Source: Cellvibrionales bacterium UBA2511 (GTDB taxonomy: Bacteria > Pseudomonadota > Gammaproteobacteria > Pseudomonadales > Porticoccaceae). From it: 7,557 bases of DNA. The DNA lies in contig DDNV01000085.1 in assembly GCA_002341315.1 (NCBI GenBank), positions 33,474 to 41,030 on the forward strand, in the 5' to 3' direction. Below, piece by piece: positions 1 through 4,277 of the stretch (positions within the stretch are counted from its first letter, which is position 1; each line of letters opens with the position of its first letter). A program made the translations under genes and the position numbers. The notes beneath the pieces are model-generated. The model searched no databases. It worked only from the letters and a program-made list of their open reading frames with translations, and was not told the DNA's origin.

Positions 1-385
1 GTGCCTTGCCATTTTTTTCCACAACTGCGGAATGGATGACCAGATATTGGTGTGCATTGTTGGCTACGCACCAGTTGAGCCCCCATTCGAACATGGCAAA
101 AGATTGGGTTTGTGGCAGAGGCTTGAAAGGCAGGTAGCCGTCAAAGGAGAAAGTGGCCTGCGGGCGGATCCACCGTCTGATTAACGACGGAGATTGCAGC
201 GCGATATGGAAATCGACCCGGTGGATATCCTCCAGAGTATAGGCGCCGTATAGGCCACTGAGATTTTCTGCAACGTTTGGCAGGGATGACGACAGGTTGA
301 CCACGAAGGGGCCAATTTTCAGGTTGATGCCGTCTCCTGCGAGCTGCTGTTTTAATTTTCGAAGCGGTATCGATGAAAGCAGCAA
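1..385 (-). CDS. HprK-related kinase A, N-terminal part (runs off the left edge)
   Basis: The 128 visible residues match, from memory, the N-terminal half of the HprK-related kinase A family (HPr-rel-A system). Recognisable segments are LKIGPFVVNLSS (about residues 22-33), RRWIRPQATFSFDG (70-83) and FEWGLNWCVANNAHQYLVIH (99-118), followed by SAVVEKNGKA at the edge. In this family the ATP-binding P-loop (GSGKST type) follows within about ten residues, so it lies just outside the window and cannot be confirmed. The start is TTG at 385-383: no ATG or GTG occurs in this frame between the upstream in-frame TGA and the conserved core, and an AGGGGA ribosome site (400-395) lies nine bases upstream. 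The gene begins five bases after the stop of the PqqD-like gene, so the two are almost certainly cotranscribed. Family members are presumed cytoplasmic protein or peptide kinases related to HPr kinase/phosphorylase. The true substrate is unknown. Confidence 0.85.
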   Translation of the reverse strand, partial: MLLSSIPLRKLKQQLAGDGINLKIGPFVVNLSSSLPNVAENLSGLYGAYTLEDIHRVDFHIALQSPSLIRRWIRPQATFSFDGYLPFKPLPQTQSFAMFEWGLNWCVANNAHQYLVIHSAVVEKNGKA

Positions 386-390
386 AGGAG

Positions 391-678
391 TTATTCCCCT
401 ATCGCTGAAATTAAGTGCATGTCCTGAAGTTTCTGCAAGGTGGTGCAGAGATATTCATCGATTTCTGTTTCAGACACATCATCCAACTGCTCTTTGAGCA
501 AGAGACTGAGTTGGTCGTATCGGGTTGGTGCTGCTGCAATGGTGATCAGGATCTTGGCGGCCGTTGCTTCCAGCAAATGGGTTTCCCCGGAAACCGGATT
601 GTACATGACACACTCCTCCTCCCATTGGCGATAGAGGCAGGAATGACAGGAGGAAGAGAAAGTATCGGCACTATTCAT
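391..678 (-). CDS. PqqD-family peptide chaperone of the HPr-rel-A system
   Basis: This 95-residue protein has the size and pattern of PqqD-like RiPP recognition elements. A short N-terminal strand (YRQWEEECVMYN, about 16-27) is followed by SGETHLLEATAAKIL (30-44) and a helical C-terminal half ending in LQDMHLISAI. The SGxTHLL signature next to an HprK-related kinase is what I recall for the HPr-rel-A PqqD family. PqqD-type domains bind leader peptides and hand them to a modifying enzyme in the cytoplasm, so here the likely partners are the kinase downstream and the Tat substrate upstream (inference). It starts 25 bases after the stop of the Tat-substrate gene and ends five bases before the kinase start. 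The ATG at 678 has no visible Shine-Dalgarno sequence and sits in the loop of a perfect inverted repeat. The only other in-frame ATG (residue 25) would remove the first strand. The N-terminal stretch SSSCHSC is not expected from the family. Confidence 0.82.
   Translation of the reverse strand: MNSADTFSSSCHSCLYRQWEEECVMYNPVSGETHLLEATAAKILITIAAAPTRYDQLSLLLKEQLDDVSETEIDEYLCTTLQKLQDMHLISAIGE
395..400 (-). promoter_or_regulatory. Ribosome binding site of the HprK-related kinase
   Basis: AGGGGA on the minus strand, inside the last codons of the PqqD-like gene, nine bases before the TTG at 385. It supports the TTG start and translational coupling of the two genes. Confidence 0.6.
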
Positions 679-692
679 AATGCCGATACTTT
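659..692 (-). repeat. Perfect 12-bp inverted repeat enclosing the start codon of the PqqD-like gene
   Basis: Arms AAAGTATCGGCA (659-670 on the plus strand) and TGCCGATACTTT (681-692) pair perfectly around a 10-base loop (671-680). In the minus-strand transcript the ATG of the PqqD-like gene (678-676) is in the loop. The 5' arm covers the place where a ribosome site would be, and the 3' arm encodes codons 3 to 7. The base of the stem is 11 bases after the stop codon of the upstream gene. The transcript then reads TTTCTCTTCC, too weak a U-tract for an ordinary intrinsic terminator. A translational control hairpin, an RNA processing site or a protein-binding palindrome are all possible. Confidence 0.8.
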
Positions 693-703
693 AAAGCAAA
701 AAC

Positions 704-1360
704 TTACCAGGTTGAATCCAGAAATGATCCGATGCTTCCTGTATAGGGCTCCGGTATGGTTGATGGATCGTTATACAGTCCAACAAGCTGGCTGGGTGTT
801 ATGACATAGGTTATGCCGCTGTGCGAGGCATTCAGGAGCGCCGCTACAAAATGGCCTGCAAAGTTGCCTGTGCTGCCACCGGGATTTTCATTCAAAATAG
901 TGGCCATTGGCAGGTGGCAGACGCTGGCGAGTTCGGAGGGACAACCCAAGCCATAATAACCCAGGGCTTCGGAGAGCGTTGTCCCCTCTACGTAGCACTC
1001 AGGCTGATTTTTGTTGTTGCGGCCACATTTTTTCTTTTTCCCGCTGCCACCCTGGGTGTAGGTTGCCTTTGGGTCATAAATGCCATATTGAAATGGGGTG
1101 CTGTTCCAGTCGGGCTCACTGCCACCTACGTTTTTCCAGCCGCCGGGGCTCCAGCCGGGGCTGCATTGACCCCTATCCTGGTACAAATGTCCGGACATCA
1201 TGTTGGACAGGCAGGGGGCCCCCAGCGCAGAGGGGCTGGCGAGGGACATGAGAATCGGCGCCGCAGCACCGATACGGGAAAAATTACGGCGTGAGATATT
1301 TACTGAAGAATTAGGTTCAGCACCTTTCTTGGTTGCATGATTTTGTGAGTCGTTTTCCAT
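704..1360 (-). CDS. Tat-signal secreted protein with CSPGWSPGGWKN motif (candidate substrate of the PqqD/kinase pair)
   Basis: The protein has 218 residues. A polar 22-residue N-tail leads into a twin-arginine signal: SRRNFSRIG (23-31), a hydrophobic segment APILMSLASPSAL (34-46) and a probable cleavage site near ALGA (45-48). The mature part has six cysteines (50, 66, 112, 122, 140, 148), an even number that would allow disulfides in the periplasm. It also has the motif CSPGWSPGGWKN (66-77), a KKKKC patch (108-112) and NFAGHFVAALLNASHSGITY (166-185). The last segment, with the SPGxWKN motif, recalls secreted proteins carrying 'SPGYWKNH ... AVAALLNA' patterns (from memory), whose function is unknown. 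No PEP-CTERM tail or C-terminal anchor is visible. The ATG at 1360 has an AGG nine bases upstream and no alternative start before the signal. It is first in a run with the PqqD-like and kinase genes, behind a sigma-54 type promoter. Being their target is an inference. Confidence 0.75.
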   Translation of the reverse strand: MENDSQNHATKKGAEPNSSVNISRRNFSRIGAAAPILMSLASPSALGAPCLSNMMSGHLYQDRGQCSPGWSPGGWKNVGGSEPDWNSTPFQYGIYDPKATYTQGGSGKKKKCGRNNKNQPECYVEGTTLSEALGYYGLGCPSELASVCHLPMATILNENPGGSTGNFAGHFVAALLNASHSGITYVITPSQLVGLYNDPSTIPEPYTGSIGSFLDSTW

Positions 1361-1408
1361 TGCTCCAAACCTGTATCTACGGGGTTTTATTTGATATGAA
1401 AATTATTC

Positions 1409-1424
1409 TGCAATAAATGGGCCA
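1409..1424 (-). promoter_or_regulatory. Sigma-54 (RpoN) promoter of the Tat-substrate/PqqD/kinase module
   Basis: The minus strand reads TGGCCCATTTATTGCA, against the consensus TGGCACGNNNNTTGCA. The GG (1423-1422) and GC (1411-1410) are separated by exactly ten bases, and the whole TTGCA half is intact. The deviations are C for A at position 5 and A for G at position 7 of the consensus. A start site near 1399 would give a leader of about 39 bases before the ATG at 1360, followed by an AT-rich stretch typical of such leaders. Confidence 0.65.
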
Positions 1425-1458
1425 TCATTTTTAAGTCTTTATTAATCAGTGCGTTGCG

Positions 1459-1487
1459 ATCATAAAAACGAGTTTTCTTTTTGACAA
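1459..1487 (-). promoter_or_regulatory. Candidate sigma-70 promoter upstream of the same module
   Basis: TTGTCA (1487-1482) and TATGAT (1464-1459) are separated by 17 bases on the minus strand; each hexamer matches the consensus at five of six positions. The predicted start near 1452 gives a leader of about 92 bases before the Tat-substrate gene. It lies between the sigma-54 site and the upstream box, so a basal plus an inducible promoter is possible. In such an AT-rich stretch a chance match cannot be excluded. Confidence 0.4.
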
Positions 1488-1507
1488 GGTAGCCGACTGT
1501 CTCGCGA

Positions 1508-1524
1508 TGTAAAAAAAGCTGACA
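1508..1524. promoter_or_regulatory. Candidate enhancer box (possible PrsR/PEP-CTERM box)
   Basis: The plus strand reads TGTAAAAAAAGCTGACA (minus strand TGTCAGCTTTTTTTACA), a 17-base element with TGT/ACA ends. Its centre is about 117 bases upstream of the predicted sigma-54 start site, where enhancer-binding activators usually sit. It resembles the general form of PEP-CTERM gene upstream boxes as I remember it, which I could not verify. It is flanked by CTCGCG (1501-1506) and CGCGAG (1527-1532). Confidence 0.35.
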
Positions 1525-1597
1525 GCCGCGAGGCCCCAGATAATCTGTTTAATGATGATAGTTGATACAATGCTTTCTAGTATGACCTTTGGGGCGC

Positions 1598-2911
1598 CTA
1601 GAGCCGCCATATATCGATATTTTTCTCTTCAAACAATGACCTGTCGAGCATTGACTTAACATCAATGATAGTAGCATTTTCAGCCATGATGGTGCCAAGT
1701 TCAGTAGCGGATAGCTTCTTATAGTGTTGGTGGGCGACTGCTAGAACCACCGCATGTGCGTTTTTGATTTGACTCCAGGGGGTAAGTTCCACGCCGTACT
1801 CTTCAATAGCCTCGCTGCTTTCTGCCATTGGATCATGAACAATGATATTGCAGTGATACTCTCTGAGTTCTGCGATGATATCAGCCACTTTTGAGTTTCG
1901 GAGGTCGGGACAATCCTCTTTGAATGTCAGCCCCAGGATCACTACATTGGCACCGCAGACCGGGTGACCTTTCTTGACCAGTTGTTTTACCGTCTGTTCG
2001 GCAATGTATTTGCCCATGCCATCGTTGGTTTGTCGGCCAGCGAGAATAACCTGGGGATGGTGGCCCTCTGCTTCGGCTTTAAAGGTGAGGTAGTAGGGGT
2101 CGACGCCAATACAGTGTCCACCCACCAATCCTGGGCGAAACGGCAGGAAATTCCATTTTGTTCCCGCTGTTTCCAGAACGTCCAGTGTGTCTATACCGAG
2201 TTTATGAAAAATAAGGGACAGTTCGTTCATCAGCGCAATATTAAGGTCGCGCTGAGTATTCTCGATTACTTTTGCTGCTTCAGCTACCTTGATGCTGGCA
2301 GCCCGATAAACGCCGGCAGTAATAATCTGTTCGTAGGTTTGGGCCACTTTTTCCAGGGTTTCGGGGGTGTCACCAGAGACTACTTTGACGATGGTTTCCA
2401 GCCGATGAACTTTATCGCCGGGATTGATGCGTTCCGGAGAGTAGCCAATAAAGAAGCCATTTTGTCCGTCCTCACTGATTGCACCGGGCTTGCCAAGCCA
2501 GGGCATCCCGGATACCGACTCCAATATGGGTGCGCAGGTTTCTTCAGTGCAGCCCGGATATACGGTTGATTCATACACGACAGTAGTGCCTGGACTGAGG
2601 TGCGCGGCAATGGTTCTGGATGCCCCGTGTACAGCCCTCAGGTCAGGTTTGTGGGCCTGGTCGATGGGGGTGGGGACGGCGATGATGATAACGCTGGCTT
2701 CCGCTAATTTGGCGGGATCATCAGTGAGTTCAAGGTGGGTGGCTGCGGCCAGGTCTTCTGGTGCTACTTCTCCACTGGGGTCTTTCCCCGAAAGATAGGC
2801 GGCCAGCTTTTTCTTGTCGAGATCAAAGCCAATGGTTGGCAGTTTTTTGCCAAATGCGACGGCCAAAGGCAGTCCTACATACCCTAATCCAACAACTGCT
2901 ACTTTCTTCAC
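1598..2911 (-). CDS. tviB: Nucleotide-sugar 6-dehydrogenase, TviB/WbpO type (UDP-GlcNAc or UDP-GalNAc to the uronic acid)
   Basis: This 437-residue cytoplasmic enzyme belongs to the UDP-glucose/GDP-mannose dehydrogenase family and oxidises C-6 of a UDP-N-acetylhexosamine with two NAD+. The NAD-binding domain shows VVGLGYVGLPLA (6-17) and VPTPID (79-84). ESTVYPG (114-120) and YSPERINPG (157-165) follow, then a central helix with the conserved Lys214 (AAKVIENTQRD). The catalytic cysteine is Cys267 in GGHCIGVDPYYL, with Asp271, and the C-terminal domain carries LGLTFKEDCPDLRNSK (326-341). The length is close to TviB and WbpO (about 420-425). The start is GTG at 2911 with GGGAG about six bases upstream. 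It follows tviC by 40 bases in the same direction, so the pair forms an operon. With a 4-epimerase beside it, the likely product is UDP-GalNAc uronic acid; whether the dehydrogenase acts before or after epimerisation cannot be seen. Confidence 0.93.
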   Translation of the reverse strand: MKKVAVVGLGYVGLPLAVAFGKKLPTIGFDLDKKKLAAYLSGKDPSGEVAPEDLAAATHLELTDDPAKLAEASVIIIAVPTPIDQAHKPDLRAVHGASRTIAAHLSPGTTVVYESTVYPGCTEETCAPILESVSGMPWLGKPGAISEDGQNGFFIGYSPERINPGDKVHRLETIVKVVSGDTPETLEKVAQTYEQIITAGVYRAASIKVAEAAKVIENTQRDLNIALMNELSLIFHKLGIDTLDVLETAGTKWNFLPFRPGLVGGHCIGVDPYYLTFKAEAEGHHPQVILAGRQTNDGMGKYIAEQTVKQLVKKGHPVCGANVVILGLTFKEDCPDLRNSKVADIIAELREYHCNIIVHDPMAESSEAIEEYGVELTPWSQIKNAHAVVLAVAHQHYKKLSATELGTIMAENATIIDVKSMLDRSLFEEKNIDIWRL

Positions 2912-2951
2912 AATATCTCCCGTGTCCCTATGAGACCGTTGACGAATTATT

Positions 2952-3980
2952 TTAATCCGCTGTCTTTTTTAAAAACCAATCCAGCGTAGCCTGTAACCCC
3001 TGGTGGACGTTATGGGAGGGCTGGTATCCGAGCAACGAGTTGGCCTTTTCAATGTTTGCCCGTGAGTGTCGAACATCGCCAGGGCGCAATGCCCGGTGCT
3101 TGGCCGTCAAACTGTTGATATTCGGGTAGTGACTCCCGAGAAGCATTTTTATCGAAGAAAAAAGCTCGTTCAGGCTGGTTTGATCGCCGCACGCGACATT
3201 ATATATCTGATTGATGGCGGCCGGATTTTCAGTGGTTGCGGCCAGCAGGTTGGCCTGGATGGTATTGTCGATAAAACAAAAATCCCGTGATGTTTCCCCG
3301 TCACCATTGATGAAGCAGTCTTCTCCTGACAGTAGTTGCCCGAACCACTTGGGTATGACAGCGGCATATGCCCCGTTTGGATCCTGTCTTGGCCCAAAAA
3401 CATTAAAGTAGCGGAGGCCTATGTTTTCCATGCCATAAGTTCGGGCGAAGACATCCGCATACAGTTCGTTCACGTACTTGGTGACGGCGTAGGGTGAAAG
3501 TGGGCGCCCAATTTCATCTTCGACTTTGGGGAGTCCCGGATGGTCGCCATAGGTGGAGGATGAAGCTGCATACACAAAGCGCTTTACCTCGGTATCCCTT
3601 GCCGCCACCAGCATATTCAGAAAGCCATCAATATTTGAACTGTTGGTTGTAATGGGGTCTTCAATAGATCTTGGTACGCTTCCCAGAGCTGCCTGATGAA
3701 GAACGATATCGACATCCTTGCATGCATTTATACAGTCATTCAGGTTACGGATATCGTGTGGGTAAAAGGTAAACCTGCCCCAGTTGTTGCCGCTTTCGGC
3801 TTGCACGTCGTCCAGGTTGGATTGATGTCCGGTTGAGAAATTATCAATGCCGACAACCCGTTGCTCCAGTTCAAGCAAGGTTTTGAGGAGGCTGGAACCG
3901 ATAAACCCTGCAACACCAGTAATTAACCAGGTTTTCGGTTTTGATCTTAGTGATTGCTGTAGATCGCTGTACGATGTCAC
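2952..3980 (-). CDS. tviC: UDP-GlcNAc (or UDP-GlcNAcA) 4-epimerase, TviC/WbpP type
   Basis: This 342-residue short-chain dehydrogenase/reductase-type epimerase interconverts gluco and galacto forms of UDP-N-acetylhexosamines through a 4-keto intermediate with bound NAD+. Visible features are TGVAGFIG (21-28, Rossmann loop), [15 protein letters not shown] (45-59), [15 protein letters not shown] (95-109), catalytic Ser142 in [16 protein letters not shown] and the YxxxK pair Tyr164/Lys168. [21 protein letters not shown] (190-210) and [15 protein letters not shown] (225-239) are substrate-pocket segments very like WbpP and TviC as I remember them. I chose GTG at 3980, not the upstream GTG at 4040: AAGGA lies eight bases before it, the 342-residue length fits the family (about 341-348), and the extra 20 residues upstream have no ribosome site. 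It is the first gene of the tviC-tviB operon, divergent from prsK. Confidence 0.93.
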   Translation of the reverse strand: MTSYSDLQQSLRSKPKTWLITGVAGFIGSSLLKTLLELEQRVVGIDNFSTGHQSNLDDVQAESGNNWGRFTFYPHDIRNLNDCINACKDVDIVLHQAALGSVPRSIEDPITTNSSNIDGFLNMLVAARDTEVKRFVYAASSSTYGDHPGLPKVEDEIGRPLSPYAVTKYVNELYADVFARTYGMENIGLRYFNVFGPRQDPNGAYAAVIPKWFGQLLSGEDCFINGDGETSRDFCFIDNTIQANLLAATTENPAAINQIYNVACGDQTSLNELFSSIKMLLGSHYPNINSLTAKHRALRPGDVRHSRANIEKANSLLGYQPSHNVHQGLQATLDWFLKKTAD

Positions 3981-4277
3981 CGATATTATCCTTGATTCGT
4001 TGGTAGCTAATCCATATGTTGCGATTGTCTCGTCCACCACAAAGCGGTAGATGGAAGGGCAGTAACTGATAGCAGCCAGCTGGGCTTTTTGGTTGAATTG
4101 CCTTCGGGCAAAAACACCGCTTCGATTACCTCAGCAGTATGTCCGATTAAATTTAAGGTGCTGAGTATAGTGTTAAAGGCAGTTCTGATCCAGAATCCGC
4201 TAGTGTGCAAAATCTGTTGCTGAATGGAGACGCTTTATGATCGACGGGATCTTGAAATCAGGTCTGCAGGTTCTCGC
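3981..4277. other. Divergent intergenic region between tviC and prsK
   Basis: About 297 bases that must hold the promoters of both operons. I find no convincing -35/-10 pair on either strand; TATAGT (4166-4171, plus) and TATACT (minus, near 4169-4164) are isolated -10-like hexamers. A short hairpin TTGCC-TTCG-GGCAA (4098-4111) has the stable C(UUCG)G tetraloop on the plus strand but no T-tract after it, so it is not a terminator. GCGGTAG (4044-4050, plus) resembles the core of the ops element recognised by RfaH/NusG-type factors, which may be chance. The minus-strand open frame at 4007-4210 has no recognisable content. Confidence 0.4.
3989..3993 (-). promoter_or_regulatory. Ribosome binding site that fixes the tviC start
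   Basis: AAGGA on the minus strand, eight bases before the GTG at 3980. No comparable site precedes the in-frame GTG at 4040. Confidence 0.65.

Noticed and set aside
821..1294. Long plus-strand open frames of 157 and 114 residues opposite the Tat-substrate gene
   Set aside because: Antisense shadows of a gene with a clear signal peptide and family pattern; their own translations show no domain.
1511..1536. Possible intrinsic terminator of the tviC-tviB operon on the minus strand (GGCC-TCGC-GGCT, then a run of seven T)
   Set aside because: The stem is only four pairs with one G-U and is separated from the T-run by six bases (GTCAGC); the T-run is better explained as part of the candidate enhancer box.
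1387..1548. A 53-codon open frame on the minus strand reading LGPRGCQLFLHRETVGYLV..., protein-like in appearance
   Set aside because: It has no ATG, GTG or TTG before codon 41, overlaps the promoter elements and another open frame, and an open stretch of this length is not rare by chance.
4106..4121. GGGCAAAAACACCGCT on the plus strand, with GG-N10-GC spacing, as a sigma-54 promoter for prsK
   Set aside because: The conserved TT before GC is CC and the leading T is missing; it also overlaps the hairpin and would leave a leader of about 146 bases.
4007..4210. 67-codon open frame on the minus strand in the tviC-prsK intergenic region
   Set aside because: No recognisable domain, no ribosome site, and it runs into the start of tviC in another frame.
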